Positions 43,404-55,390 are shown, numbered from the stretch's first letter. The stretch is 64,000 nt of DNA from Betaproteobacteria bacterium (GCA_004298385.1 SCTX01000089.1:1-64000), one strand, 5' to 3'. Notes: generated by a model not told the origin, from the sequence alone. Numbers and translations are program-made.

Positions 43404-44396
43404 TTGCAAAAAATGAGACGGTTCTTCAAGCATCTGTGTTTTGGGTTCCTCGTTCTCGCGCTATCGATCACAATGTCCGCAGAGGCATTTGCCCAAAGTT
43501 ATCCCGCCAAGCCCATCCGCTTGCTGGTGCCCTATGCCGCCGGCGGAGCGACCGACATCATGGCCCGGGTCGTGGCGCAAAAACTTTCGGAGAACCTGGG
43601 GCAGCAAGTGCTAGTGGAAAACCGGGCGGGAGCGGGGGGCAATATCGCCGCCGATGCCGTTGCCAAGGCCGCCCCCGACGGTTACACGCTATTTTTCGGA
43701 TCCACCGGCCCGCTGGTCATCAACCCGTTTTTGTACGCCAGGCTTTCTTTCGACCCGGCCAAGGATTTCGCTCCCATCGGGCTGGTGGGCGACATGCCCC
43801 TGTTCCTGGTCATACCGGTCAGCCAGCCGGTTCATTCGATCAAGGATTTAATCGCTCTGGCCAAAGCCAAGCCCGGCAAACTCAATTATGCCTCCTCGGG
43901 AATTGGGGGAACCACTCATTTAGCCATGGAGCTGTTCAAGACAACGGCTGGGGCGGACATCCTCCACATCCCCTACAAAGGTACCGCTGCGGGAGTGGCG
44001 GACATGCTGGCGGGGAATATCCAGGTCATGTTCGACGTCATGGCGACCAGCGGCCCCCATGTCAAAACCGGCAAGCTGCGTTTTATCGGGGTGACAACAG
44101 CCAAACGTTCGGCTTTCGCCCCGGACGTGCCGACTATCGCCGAGTCGGGGTTTCCGGGGTTCGAAGCCACTTTCTGGACCGGCTTCCTCGCCCCCGCCGG
44201 AACCCCCCGGGAAATCATCAACAAGCTCAGCACCGAATTGGCCAAGGTGATCGCCCTTCCCGAACTGCGGGAGAGTTTTGCCAGCTTGGGAATGGAACCC
44301 CGCACCGCCAACCCCGAGCAATTCGAGGCCTTTATCCGCTCGGAAAGCGTCAAGTGGGCCAAGGTGGTCCGGGACTCCGGAGCCAGGGCCGAATAA
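43404..44396 (+). CDS. Bug-family (TctC) solute-binding receptor 2
   Basis: 330 aa. Signal peptide MRRFFKHLCFGFLVLALSITMSAEAFAQ, then SYPAKPIRLLVPYAAGGATDIMARVVAQKLSENLGQQVLVENRAGAGGNIAADAVAKAAPDGYTLFFGSTGPLVINP and LHIPYKGTAAGVADMLAGNIQVMFDVMA. It precedes an acyl-CoA dehydrogenase gene, as receptor 1 does, so the cluster seems built from two related modules. No TctAB partner in view. Confidence 0.92.
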   Translation: MQKMRRFFKHLCFGFLVLALSITMSAEAFAQSYPAKPIRLLVPYAAGGATDIMARVVAQKLSENLGQQVLVENRAGAGGNIAADAVAKAAPDGYTLFFGSTGPLVINPFLYARLSFDPAKDFAPIGLVGDMPLFLVIPVSQPVHSIKDLIALAKAKPGKLNYASSGIGGTTHLAMELFKTTAGADILHIPYKGTAAGVADMLAGNIQVMFDVMATSGPHVKTGKLRFIGVTTAKRSAFAPDVPTIAESGFPGFEATFWTGFLAPAGTPREIINKLSTELAKVIALPELRESFASLGMEPRTANPEQFEAFIRSESVKWAKVVRDSGARAE

Positions 44397-44492
44397 GCCC
44401 CGGGGTTTTGTGTCATCAAGCACTTGAGCGAGCGGGGCGCCGTGCGAGGCAGGCCGATGGAGGTCGCGCCGTTCACGCCAAGAAGATGAAAG

Positions 44493-45650
44493 ATGCAATT
44501 TGAATTGGAAGACTGGCAGGTTTCGGCAACAGAATCCTTGCGCCGCTACCTGAGCGCCGAGGTGGCGCCGATCGTCGAGGCCTACGAGGACGAGCATCGC
44601 TTGCCGCCGCCGGAAGTGATCCGCAAGATGCACGACTTCGGCTTGTTGGGCGGCTTGCTGAAACAAGCGGACGGGGGGGCGGGACTCGACTATGTGACCT
44701 ACTGCACCCTGCTGGCGGAGTTGTCACGGGTCTGGCCGTCATTGCGCAGCATCATCACCGTCTCCAATCTGGCGCTCATGATACTGGCCGAGCGAGGCAC
44801 GGACGCTCAGCGGCAGCGTTACCTGAATGCCTTGGTGAAGGGCGAAAAGCTGGCCTTTTTTGCCCTGACGGAACCCAACGTCGGCTCCGATGCCAGTCAC
44901 GTCGAAACCCGCGCCGTCGAAACAGACGACGGCTGGTTACTGAATGGACGGAAGCTCTATATTTCCAACGGACCTGCCGCCGATCTTGGCATCGTGTTCG
45001 CCCGTACCGGGGAGAAAAACGGCCGGCCTGCCGTGTCGGCGCTGATCGTGGAGAAGGGCATGCCCGGCTTCACGTCGGTGCGTGTGCGCAGCATGGGCAT
45101 GAACTGCTGCCCCCTCGGTGAATTGCTGTTCGACGACGTGCTGGTGCCGAAAGAAAACCTGGTGGGCGAGAGGGGGGCAGCCTTCGAAATTGCCAAGCAC
45201 TACCTGAATTTGGGCCGTTGCTTTGTCTCATTCGTCTGCTTGGGCCTGTCGCAGGCCGCTTTCGATGCGGCGGTGCGTTACGCCGGAGAGCGCCACCAGT
45301 TCGGGCGGCCGATCGGCCAGTTTCAACTGGTGCAGCAGATGATCGCAGACATGATGACTTGGCTTGAAACTTCACGCCTGTTGTCTTACCGTGCCGCAGC
45401 CGCCCTTGACCGCCAGCATGCCGACGGCGCCCGGTATTGTTCGATGGCCAAGCGGCACAACAGTGAGGCGGTGCTGCGCGTATGCGAAACCGCGCTGCAA
45501 GTGCATGGCGGGGCCGGCTACACGCGCGATTTCCCGGTGGAGCGCTTCTACCGCGATGCCAGGCACTTGACTATCGCCGAGGGCACGAACCAGATCCAAG
45601 CGTTGCTACTGGCGCAAAGCGTGCTTGGCTTGTCCGCGTTGCGCGGTTGA
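44493..45650 (+). CDS. Acyl-CoA dehydrogenase 3
   Basis: 385 aa: MQFELEDWQVSATESLRRYLSAEVAPIVEAYEDEHRLPPPEVIRKMHDFGLLGGLL, FFALTEPNVGSDASHVETRAVETDDGWLLNGRKLYISNGPAADLGIVFART, RHQFGRPIGQFQLVQQMIADMMTWLETSRLLSYRAA and the C-terminal LTIAEGTNQIQALLLAQSVLG with the common EGT motif. A broken partial copy of its 5' end is at 41657-41812. Confidence 0.9.
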   Translation: MQFELEDWQVSATESLRRYLSAEVAPIVEAYEDEHRLPPPEVIRKMHDFGLLGGLLKQADGGAGLDYVTYCTLLAELSRVWPSLRSIITVSNLALMILAERGTDAQRQRYLNALVKGEKLAFFALTEPNVGSDASHVETRAVETDDGWLLNGRKLYISNGPAADLGIVFARTGEKNGRPAVSALIVEKGMPGFTSVRVRSMGMNCCPLGELLFDDVLVPKENLVGERGAAFEIAKHYLNLGRCFVSFVCLGLSQAAFDAAVRYAGERHQFGRPIGQFQLVQQMIADMMTWLETSRLLSYRAAAALDRQHADGARYCSMAKRHNSEAVLRVCETALQVHGGAGYTRDFPVERFYRDARHLTIAEGTNQIQALLLAQSVLGLSALRG

Positions 45651-45697
45651 TCTCCGGATTAGTCGCTTACGCACCAGCAGCTTCCGGCCTGTCCGGC

Positions 45698-47632
<1,935 letters not shown>

Positions 47633-47718
47633 CTAGAAAAGCTGCTCGCGCCGGCGCACCCGCGCCAGCCGGACTAATGTGAATGTGACCCAAGGGAGCG
47701 GAGACAGGAGGGAGAACT

Positions 47719-47815
47719 GCTCACGCTTCCCTGCGGCGGCATTATCCGCATCAGGTTCAAAGGGACTCTCTCACCCGCACCGCCGATTTCCGGCACTCGC
47801 GCAGGACCCCTAACG
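47719..47815 (-). promoter_or_regulatory. TPP riboswitch
   Basis: Minus strand shows the THI box parts in order: ggggtcctgcgcgagtgcc, gcgggtgagagagtccctttgaacctgat, gcggataatgccgccgcagggaagcgtgagc. It lies in the thiC leader, about 100 bases from the start codon, so thiamine pyrophosphate should repress thiC. Confidence 0.95.
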
Positions 47816-47921
47816 TCAGGAGGCCAAGGTACCGCAATCGCTGGTGTTTTGCAATTGCGCAGCGCCCGCTGCAGCGGGCAACCCGCGGCAAGATCCTGTC
47901 CGTGACGATCGGACATTGCGG

Positions 47922-47973
47922 TTGACGCCCGGGCCGAATCTCTATATATTACTAACCAGTCAGTTATCAATAA
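47922..47973 (+). promoter_or_regulatory. TetR/RND promoter and operator
   Basis: TTGACG (47922-47927), 17 bases, TATATT (47945-47950), followed by actaaccagtcagttatcaataacc (47951-47975), an AT-rich string with imperfect dyad symmetry (AACcagtcaGTT) typical of TetR sites. Predicted transcription start lies inside it, so the TetR protein would autorepress. Confidence 0.6.
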
Positions 47974-47976
47974 CCT

Positions 47977-48651
47977 ATGAACGCTCCCGAAAAGAAGCCG
48001 CAGCCCCGCTGGACCCGCCGCAAGGATGCGCGCCCCGAAGAAATCATCGCCGCCGCGCTGGACCTGTTCGTCGAGCGCGGTTTCGCCGCCACGCGGCTGG
48101 ACGATGTGGCGGCGCGCGCCGGCGTGAGCAAGGGCACGCTCTATTTGTACTTCGAAAACAAGGAAGATCTGTTCAAGGCGGTGGTGCGCGGCAACATGCT
48201 GCCGCTGCTGCAGCACGGCGAAGCCCTGGTGGAAAACTTTACCGGCAGCTCGGGCGAGTTGATGCGCCGTCTGGTGCGCGGCTGGTGGAACCTGACCGGC
48301 TCGACCAAAGCCACCGGCCTGCCCAAGCTCGTGATTTCCGAGGCGGGAAACTTTCCCGACCTTGCCGAGTTCTATTACCGCGAAGTGATTCTGCGCGCGC
48401 ACTCGATGTTCCGCAAGGTGCTGCAGCGCGGCACGGAGGCGGGCGAGTTTCGCGCGGTAGACATCGACCACTTGGTGCACGTGTCGCTGGCGCCGCTGGT
48501 GATGCTTACGCTGTGGAGTCATTCGTTCGCCTGCTGCGAGCGCGAACAATTGCAGCCCGAGCGCTACCTGGATACCTATTTGGATACGTTGTTGCACGGT
48601 CTGCTCAAACCGCAGGCGCAGGAGAAAAAGCATGCCCGCAAGAAACCCTAG
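47977..48651 (+). CDS. TetR-family regulator of the RND pump
   Basis: 224 aa. N-terminal HTH: EEIIAAALDLFVERGFAATRLDDVAARAGVSKGTLYLYFENKEDLFKAVVRG, the canonical TetR pattern; the C-terminal ligand domain is divergent (VENFTGSSGELMRRLVRGWWNLTGSTKATGLPKLVISEAGNFPDLAEFYYREVILRAHSMFRKVLQRG). Its 3' end overlaps the adaptor gene by 20 bases. It is expected to repress this efflux operon; inducer unknown. Confidence 0.9.
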   Translation: MNAPEKKPQPRWTRRKDARPEEIIAAALDLFVERGFAATRLDDVAARAGVSKGTLYLYFENKEDLFKAVVRGNMLPLLQHGEALVENFTGSSGELMRRLVRGWWNLTGSTKATGLPKLVISEAGNFPDLAEFYYREVILRAHSMFRKVLQRGTEAGEFRAVDIDHLVHVSLAPLVMLTLWSHSFACCEREQLQPERYLDTYLDTLLHGLLKPQAQEKKHARKKP

Positions 48652-49756
48652 ACGCTGGTGGCTGGCCGCAGGCGGCCTCGGCGTCGCGCTCGCCGCGGCC
48701 GGTTTTGTCGTCCACGACAACAGCGTCGCTTCGGCCCAGCCCGCAAGCGCGCCGGTGATCGAGTTCGCCGCGGGCGACCTGGTGAGGCCGCAGACGCGCG
48801 AACTGCGCTCGTCGATTTCCATCACCGGAACGCTCGCGCCGCGCAACTGGACCACGGTCAAAGCCAAGGTCGCGGGCGACCTGAAGACCATCCAGGTGCG
48901 CGAAGGCGAAAGCGTGAAGCCGGGCCAGGTGCTTGCGCGCATCGATACCCAGGACGCGCAGGCGCGCCTGGACGAAAAAATCGCCGACCTCGAAGCCGGC
49001 CGCGCCCAGCTCGCGCTTGCCGACAAGAACCGCGCCAACAACCTGGCGCTGCTGCAACAGAAATTTATCTCGCAAAACGCGTTCGACAGCGTGCAAAGCA
49101 GCTTTCAGGTGTCGGAAGCCAGGCTGAAGGCGCTCGAAGCGCAGGTCGCCCTGGCGAAAAAGGCGCTTGCCGACACCGTGGTCAGCGCGCCGCAAGCGGG
49201 TATCGTATCGCAACGCCATGCGCAGCCGGGGGAAAAGCTTCCGGTCGACGGCAAGATACTGACCCTGGTCGACCTCACCGAAATGGAAGTCGAGGCCGCG
49301 GTGCCTGCAGGCGACATTCCGAGCATCCGCGTCGGGCAGCAGGTGAGCTTCCGCGTTGAAGGCTTCGGCGAGCGCGAATTCAGCGGGCACATCGACCGCA
49401 TCAACCCGGCGACGCAAAGCGGTTCGCGCTCCATCCTCGTGTATGCCGTACTGCCAAACCGCGACAACGCGCTCAAGGGAGGCATGTTCGCCAAGGGCAG
49501 CGTGACCTTGAGCAAGGTCGAATCGGCACAGGTGCTGCCGCTTTCCGCAGTACGCGAGGAAAACGGCAGGGCATTCGTGATGCGCATCACCAGCGACAGG
49601 CTGGAGGCGCGCACGGTCAAACTCGGCCTGAGGAACGAGGACGAAGGCGTGGTGCAAATCGTCGACGGCCTGGACGCGCAAAGCCGGGTGATCCGCTCTA
49701 ACCTGGGCACGTTCAAGCCCGGCGCCCTGGTCAAGATAGCGCCAAACCGCAACTGA
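48632..49756 (+). CDS. RND efflux periplasmic adaptor
   Basis: 374-aa membrane fusion protein. N-terminal anchor (RWWLAAGGLGVALAAAGFVV), lipoyl halves (RNWTTVKAKVAGDLKTIQVREGESVKPGQVLARIDTQDAQARLDEKIADLEAGRAQLALA and SAPQAGIVSQRHAQPGEKLPVDGKILTLVD), coiled-coil hairpin between them, then beta-barrel (VRVGQQVSFRVEGFGEREFSGHIDRINP). Links the inner-membrane pump to an outer channel. Confidence 0.92.
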   Translation: MPARNPRRWWLAAGGLGVALAAAGFVVHDNSVASAQPASAPVIEFAAGDLVRPQTRELRSSISITGTLAPRNWTTVKAKVAGDLKTIQVREGESVKPGQVLARIDTQDAQARLDEKIADLEAGRAQLALADKNRANNLALLQQKFISQNAFDSVQSSFQVSEARLKALEAQVALAKKALADTVVSAPQAGIVSQRHAQPGEKLPVDGKILTLVDLTEMEVEAAVPAGDIPSIRVGQQVSFRVEGFGEREFSGHIDRINPATQSGSRSILVYAVLPNRDNALKGGMFAKGSVTLSKVESAQVLPLSAVREENGRAFVMRITSDRLEARTVKLGLRNEDEGVVQIVDGLDAQSRVIRSNLGTFKPGALVKIAPNRN

Positions 49757-49786
49757 GGCGCAACGCGCCTCGGCCTGAAATTTCTC

Positions 49787-52700
49787 ATGTGGTTCACCCG
49801 CATCTCGATCAATAACCCGGTATTCGCCACCATGATGATGGCGGCGTTCCTGGTGCTGGGGCTGTTCTCCTACCAACGGCTGGCGGTGGAACAGTTTCCC
49901 GACATCAATTTCCCCGTGGTGGTGGTGCAGACCGAGTATCCGGGGGCCTCCCCCGAGAGCGTGGAGGCCGACATCAGCCGCAAGATCGAGGAGGCGGTCA
50001 ACACCATCAGCGGCATCAAGACGCTGTCTTCGCGCTCCTACGAAGGTCTGTCCGTGGTAATCGCCGAGTTCGACCTGAGCGTCGACCCGGCGGTCGCGGC
50101 GCAGGACGTGCGCGAGAAAGTGGCCGTGGTCAAGGTGGGCTTCAAAAAGGAAGTGAAAGAATCGCGGGTCACGCGCTTCAACCCGGACGACCTGCCCATC
50201 GTATCGCTCGCCGTGCGCTCGGACACCAGGCCACTGCGCGAACTCACCACGCTCGCCGACCAGATGATCGTCAAGCGCGTGGAGACGGCGCGCGGCGTCG
50301 GCCAGGCGACCCTGGTGGGCGGGGTGAAACGCGAAATCCAGATTTTCCTCAAGCCCGCGGAAATGGAATCCCTGGGCGTGGGCATAGACCAGGTAATCAC
50401 GGCGGTCCGCAGCGAAAATCAGGAACTGCCGGCCGGGGCGATCACTTCACGCGAATCGGAAAAGCTGGTGCAGGTGCAGGGGCGCATCGCCCGGCCGGAG
50501 CAGTTCAACCGCATTATCGTCGCGCGCCGCGGCGGCCAGCCGGTCTACCTCTCCCAGGTCGCGACCGCGGTCGACGGCCAGGAGGAGGAGGAAAGCGCCG
50601 CGCTGGTGAACGGCAAGCGCGTGGTTTCGCTGGACATCATCAAATCGCAGAGCGCCAACACCATCGACACGGTGGACAACGTCATGGTGGTGGTGGCCGC
50701 GCTGAAGAAACAGCTTCCCGACGACGTCACGCTGGAAGTGGTGCGCGACACCTCGCGCGGCATCCGCAATTCGGTCAACAACGTGAAGCACACGCTGATC
50801 GAAGGCGCGGCGCTCACCATCCTCATCGTGTTCCTGTTCCTCAACTCCTGGCGCAGCACGGTAATCACCGGGCTCACCTTGCCGATTTCCCTGATGGGCA
50901 CATTCCTGGTGATGTTCGCGGCGGGCTTCACCATCAATATGCTGACGCTGATGGCGATGAGCCTGTGCGTGGGCCTGCTGATCGACGACGCGATCGTGGT
51001 GCGCGAAAACATCGTGCGCCACCTCGCCATGGGCAAGAGCCACCACGACGCCGCGCTCGAGGGCACGCAGGAAATCGGTCTGGCGGTGATGGCCACGACA
51101 TTCTCCATCGTCGCGGTGTTCCTGCCGGTGGGTTTCATGGGCGGCATCATCGGGCGCTTTTTCCACCAGTTCGGCATCACCGTGGCGGCGGCGGTGCTGC
51201 TGTCGATGTTCGTCAGCTTCACGCTCGACCCGATGCTGTCTTCCGTATGGTACGACCCGGCCGCGCACGGCGTGCACGGCAAGGGCTGGTTCGCGCGCAT
51301 GCTCAACTGGAACGAGCAGATGATCCTGCGCGTGAGCGCGCGCTACTCGGGCCTGCTCTCCTGGTCGCTCGCGCACCGAAAAAGCGTGCTCGCCATCGCC
51401 GTGGCGAGTTTTCTCGCCGCGTTCGCCCTGGTGCCCAGAATAGGTTCGGAGTTCGTGCCCGAGGCCGACCTCGCCGAAATCATGGTGCAATTTAATACAC
51501 CGGTCGGATCGTCGCTGGAATTCACCCAAGCCAAGGTGCAGCAGGCGGAAGCCGCGCTGCGCGAATTTCCAGAAACGATCTATACCTATGCCACGGTCAA
51601 CACCGGCACCACGCCCGGCAAGAACTACGCCACCATATTTGCGCGGTTGCTGGACCGCGGCCAGCGCGCTGCCGATCAAAAACAGTTGCAAAAACCAATG
51701 CGTGAACGCCTGCAGCAAATCGCCGGCATCGAAATCACCAACTTGGGCGTCTACGCCCCGGTCGGCAGCGGCAAGCCGCTGCAGGTCTCGGTGCAAGGCG
51801 CGGACATGGCGGAATTAGAGCGGCTCTCGGGAGAAGTAAGAAAAATGATGGGCGAGATCGACGGGCTGGTGGACATCGATTCCAGCCTCAAGGCCGCCAA
51901 ACCCACGGTGGCAGTGCGCGTCAACCGCGAACTGGCGAGCGACCTCGGGGTGGGCGTGGGAAGAATCGGCGAGGCGCTGCGGCCGCTCTTGGCGGGCGAG
52001 GCGGTCTCGAGCTGGAAAGCGCCCGACGACGAGAACTACGACGTCAAGGTGCGGCTGCCGAAAAGCGGCCGTGAAAACCGCGGGGACCTGGAGCGCATCT
52101 ACATCGCCAGCAACCAGGTGGGCGCCGATGGCAGCCCGAAAATGGTGGCGCTGCGCCAAGTCGCCGAGTTCGTGCCCACGGTCGGCGCCACCCAGATCAA
52201 CCGCAAGGACCTCACGCGCGAAGTGCTGGTCACCGCCAATGCCCTCGGACGGCCGGCGGGCGACCTGGGCAAGGAAATCATGGCACGGCTGGCCCACATT
52301 CCGACCCAGCCGGGCTATCGCTTCGTCATGGGCGGCTCGACCAAGGACATTCAGGAAACCATGGGCTACGCCCTGTCGGCGCTGGTCCTGGCGGTCATAT
52401 TCATCTATTTGATCCTGGCCAGCCAGTTCGGCTCCTTCCTGCAGCCGGTGGCGATCATGATGTCGCTGCCGCTGTCGCTGATCGGGGTGCTGCTCGCGCT
52501 CTTGATTGCGCGCTCGACGCTCAACATTTTTTCCATCATCGGCTTCGTCATGCTGATGGGCTTGGTGACCAAGAACGCAATCCTGCTGGTGGACTTCGCC
52601 AACCAGCTGCGCGCTGCTGGGCAGGACCGCGCGCACGCCATCCTCGAGGCCGGGCGCATCCGGCTGCGGCCTATCCTGATGACCACCTTCGCCATGGTGT

Positions 52701-52930
52701 TCGGCATGATCCCGCTCGCGCTCGGCATCGGCGAGGGCTCGGAGCAGCGCGCGCCCATGGCGCACGCGGTGATCGGGGGCATTATCACCTCCACTCTGCT
52801 CACCCTGGTGGTGGTGCCGGTGATCTACACCTATCTCGACGATCTCGCGCTCTGGGCGCATAACAAACTCGGGACCGGGCAGGCTGCGGATGCGGCCGAG
52901 CCCAATCCTGGTGCGCAGAACGCCGACTAG
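49787..52930 (+). CDS. RND efflux permease (HAE1 type)
   Basis: 1047-aa proton-driven pump. TM4 carries the proton-relay Asp pair (LCVGLLIDDAIVVRENI) and TM10 the Lys (MLMGLVTKNAILLVDFANQLR). N-terminus MWFTRISINNPVFATMMMAAFLVLGLFSYQRLAVEQFPDINFPVVVVQTEYPGASPESVE is typical of HAE1/AcrB relatives. Twelve helices and two large periplasmic loops expected. Same operon as the adaptor. A TolC-like gene follows three genes later. Confidence 0.95.
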   Translation: MWFTRISINNPVFATMMMAAFLVLGLFSYQRLAVEQFPDINFPVVVVQTEYPGASPESVEADISRKIEEAVNTISGIKTLSSRSYEGLSVVIAEFDLSVDPAVAAQDVREKVAVVKVGFKKEVKESRVTRFNPDDLPIVSLAVRSDTRPLRELTTLADQMIVKRVETARGVGQATLVGGVKREIQIFLKPAEMESLGVGIDQVITAVRSENQELPAGAITSRESEKLVQVQGRIARPEQFNRIIVARRGGQPVYLSQVATAVDGQEEEESAALVNGKRVVSLDIIKSQSANTIDTVDNVMVVVAALKKQLPDDVTLEVVRDTSRGIRNSVNNVKHTLIEGAALTILIVFLFLNSWRSTVITGLTLPISLMGTFLVMFAAGFTINMLTLMAMSLCVGLLIDDAIVVRENIVRHLAMGKSHHDAALEGTQEIGLAVMATTFSIVAVFLPVGFMGGIIGRFFHQFGITVAAAVLLSMFVSFTLDPMLSSVWYDPAAHGVHGKGWFARMLNWNEQMILRVSARYSGLLSWSLAHRKSVLAIAVASFLAAFALVPRIGSEFVPEADLAEIMVQFNTPVGSSLEFTQAKVQQAEAALREFPETIYTYATVNTGTTPGKNYATIFARLLDRGQRAADQKQLQKPMRERLQQIAGIEITNLGVYAPVGSGKPLQVSVQGADMAELERLSGEVRKMMGEIDGLVDIDSSLKAAKPTVAVRVNRELASDLGVGVGRIGEALRPLLAGEAVSSWKAPDDENYDVKVRLPKSGRENRGDLERIYIASNQVGADGSPKMVALRQVAEFVPTVGATQINRKDLTREVLVTANALGRPAGDLGKEIMARLAHIPTQPGYRFVMGGSTKDIQETMGYALSALVLAVIFIYLILASQFGSFLQPVAIMMSLPLSLIGVLLALLIARSTLNIFSIIGFVMLMGLVTKNAILLVDFANQLRAAGQDRAHAILEAGRIRLRPILMTTFAMVFGMIPLALGIGEGSEQRAPMAHAVIGGIITSTLLTLVVVPVIYTYLDDLALWAHNKLGTGQAADAAEPNPGAQNAD

Positions 52931-53074
52931 GATGGCGCGGCCGCCAAGCACCGGTCCCGCCGCCCGCAGCGGCGGATCGTGCTATGTGACAAGCTTCACC
53001 TGGCGGCAGCGCAAACTAATGGTAAAATTTCCGCTGTTCAAATCACCTCCGCGAGCCAACTCGCCTTGCCTGCC

Positions 53075-53728
53075 ATGAACATCGAACAAGCCCGATTCAA
53101 CATGGTCGAGAATCAAATCCGGCCATGGGAAGTACTGGACCAGCAAGTGCTGGACCTGCTGTACGTGGTCAAGCGCGAAGATTTTGTGCCCGCCGCCTAC
53201 CAAACGCTCGCCTTCTCCGATATGGAGATCCCCATCGGCCAGGGCGAGCACATGTGGCAGCCAAAGATGGAAGCGCGTGTGTTGCAGGAGCTGGCGGTAA
53301 AGCCGGCCGACCAGGTCCTGGAAATCGGCACCGGTTCCGGCTATTTCGCCGCGCTGCTCGCGCATCGCGTACAGCATGTGTACAGCGTCGAAATCAAGCC
53401 GGAACTGAAGATCTTGGGCGAGGCCAATCTGCGCCGCGCCGGCGCGGCCAACGTGACAGTGGAACTCGGCGACGGCGCATGCGGATGGACCAAACACGCG
53501 CCCTACGACGTCATCGTCCTCAGCGGCTCGACGCCGGTGCTGCCGCAGCAGTTCCTGCAGCAACTGAAAATCGGCGCACGCCTGTTCGCCGTGGTCGGCA
53601 ACCCGCCGGTGATGACGGCGCGGCTCATCACCTGTACCGGCGAGGGAATCTATAACTCGATCGATCTGTTGGAAACCAGCATCGCACCCCTGGCGAACGC
53701 TCTTGCGGGCGAGCGCTTCAGCTTCTGA
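53075..53728 (+). CDS. Protein-L-isoaspartate O-methyltransferase-like protein
   Basis: 217 aa from ATG 53075 (MNIEQARFNMVENQIRPWEVLDQQVLDLLYVVKREDFVP). SAM motif I VLEIGTGSGYFAALLAHRV, then VYSVEIKPELKILGEANL, and the PCMT-like loop IPIGQGEHMWQPKMEARVLQELAV. The usual PCMT motif GQTISQP is altered (IGQGEHMWQP), so it may not act on isoaspartate. The gene sits before rhodanese and tolC. Confidence 0.85.
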   Translation: MNIEQARFNMVENQIRPWEVLDQQVLDLLYVVKREDFVPAAYQTLAFSDMEIPIGQGEHMWQPKMEARVLQELAVKPADQVLEIGTGSGYFAALLAHRVQHVYSVEIKPELKILGEANLRRAGAANVTVELGDGACGWTKHAPYDVIVLSGSTPVLPQQFLQQLKIGARLFAVVGNPPVMTARLITCTGEGIYNSIDLLETSIAPLANALAGERFSF

Positions 53729-53730
53729 CC

Positions 53731-54054
53731 ATGACGCAGATCACGCCGCAGTCGTTGCGCCAATGGCTGGCCGATGCCGGACGCAAACCGCCGGTTCTGC
53801 TCGACGTGCGCGAACCCTGGGAGTACCAGACCTGCCGCATCGAGGGATCGACACTGGCGCCGATGAACACCATCCCGGCGCGGGCGCGGGAACTCGATCC
53901 GGAAACCGAAACTGTAGTGATCTGCCATCACGGCATGCGCAGCTTACAGGTGGCTTTATTTTTGGAACGGAACGGCTTTTCCAAGCTCTACAACCTGCAG
54001 GGCGGAGTGAATGCCTGGGCCGACCAGGTCGAACCCGCGATGCCCAGATATTGA
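53731..54054 (+). CDS. Rhodanese-like sulfurtransferase
   Basis: 107-aa single rhodanese domain: LLDVREPWEYQTCRIEGSTLAPMNTIPARARELDPETETVVICHHGMRSLQVALFLERNGFSKLYNLQGGVNAWADQVEP. Active-site Cys in VICHHGMRS. Carries sulfur as a persulfide; partner unknown. It begins 2 bases after the methyltransferase stop, so the two are co-translated. Confidence 0.92.
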   Translation: MTQITPQSLRQWLADAGRKPPVLLDVREPWEYQTCRIEGSTLAPMNTIPARARELDPETETVVICHHGMRSLQVALFLERNGFSKLYNLQGGVNAWADQVEPAMPRY

Positions 54055-54061
54055 GCCCGCC

Positions 54062-55390
54062 ATGAAAAGACACGCGCTGTTCCTCGGTATTCTTGCTTTC
54101 AGCCAGCCGCTATTGGCGGCTGATCTGCTGCAAACCTACCGCGAGGCGCGTGCCAACGACCCGGTGTACGCCTCGGCGCGGGCGTCGCGCGACGCCGGTC
54201 GCGAAAATCTGCCGCAGGGGCTGGCCCTGCTGCTCCCGACCGTCAGCGCCAGCGGGTTCACCCAGATGAACGACATCGACATCACGTTCCGCGGCGTGGC
54301 GCCGCCGTCGCAACGCGAGGGCAACACCAACGGCTACAGCCTGTCGCTGACGCAACCTTTGTTCAACTGGCAAAGCATCATGTTATACAAGGAAGCCGGC
54401 TTCAAGGTGGCGCAGGCCGAAGCCGCCTTCGGACAGGCGGCCCAGGATCTGGTCGTGCGCGTAGCGCAGGCCTTTTTCGACGTGCTTGCGTCCCAGGACA
54501 GCTTGGCTTTCATCCAGGCGCAAAAGACCGCCATTTCCGAGCAGTTGGCCCAGGCCAAGCGCAACTTCGAGGTGGGCACCGCCACCATTACCGACACGCA
54601 CGAGGCGCAAGCGCGTTTCGACCTCGCCACCAGCCAGGAAATCGCGGCGCAAAGCGACCTCGAGATCAGGCAGCGCGCCCTGCAACAGATCATCGGCAAG
54701 TTTCCCGACCGGCTCACCCCGCTGCGGCCTTCGACCGAGCTCAGCCCGCCCAAGCCCAATGCGATGGAGCAATGGGTAAGCAGCGCGGAAAACCAGAACT
54801 TCGCGGTACGCATACAGGAAGCCGCGCTGGAGATCGCCACGCGCGAGGTCGAACGCAGCCGCGCCGGCCACTATCCGTCGCTCAACCTGGTGGGCAACGT
54901 CGGCAAGAACTCGGCGAGCATCAGCACTATCGGCACCACCAGTCTGGGTACCGACAGCACCAGTCGCAACATCGGACTGCAGCTCGCGATCCCCCTGTAC
55001 GCCGGCGGCGGGGTCAACTCGCTGGTGCGGCAGGCCATCGCCAATCAGGAGAAGGCGCGCCAGGACCTGGAGACTGCGCGTCGCAGCGCGGCGCTATCGG
55101 CGCGCCAGGCCTACCTCGGCGTCACCAACGGCATGGCGCAAGTGCGCGCGCTGGAACAGGCACTCGTTTCCAGCCAGAGCGCGCTCGACTCGAACAAGCT
55201 CGGCTACGAGGTAGGCGTGCGCATCAACATCGACGTGCTGAACGCGCAGCAGCAGTTGTTCTCGACCAAGCGCGACCTGTCAAAGGCGCGCTACGACACG
55301 CTCCTGAACGGGCTCAAGCTCAAGGCCGCGTCGGGCACGCTGACCGAGGAAGACCTGGGGGCGGTGAACCGCCTGCTGGGCACGGATTAA
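54062..55390 (+). CDS. tolC: TolC-family outer-membrane channel
   Basis: 442 aa from ATG 54062 (signal MKRHALFLGILAFSQPLLAA). TolC repeat architecture: ADLLQTYREARANDPVYASARASRDAGRENLPQGLALLLPTVSASG, then a second half with GLQLAIPLYAGGGVNSLVRQAIANQEKARQDLETARRSAALSARQAYLGV and YEVGVRINIDVLNAQQQLFSTKRDLSKARYDTLLNGLKLKAASG. Trimeric exit duct, probably for the RND pump at 48632-52930. Followed by the dispersed hairpin repeat. Confidence 0.92.
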   Translation: MKRHALFLGILAFSQPLLAADLLQTYREARANDPVYASARASRDAGRENLPQGLALLLPTVSASGFTQMNDIDITFRGVAPPSQREGNTNGYSLSLTQPLFNWQSIMLYKEAGFKVAQAEAAFGQAAQDLVVRVAQAFFDVLASQDSLAFIQAQKTAISEQLAQAKRNFEVGTATITDTHEAQARFDLATSQEIAAQSDLEIRQRALQQIIGKFPDRLTPLRPSTELSPPKPNAMEQWVSSAENQNFAVRIQEAALEIATREVERSRAGHYPSLNLVGNVGKNSASISTIGTTSLGTDSTSRNIGLQLAIPLYAGGGVNSLVRQAIANQEKARQDLETARRSAALSARQAYLGVTNGMAQVRALEQALVSSQSALDSNKLGYEVGVRINIDVLNAQQQLFSTKRDLSKARYDTLLNGLKLKAASGTLTEEDLGAVNRLLGTD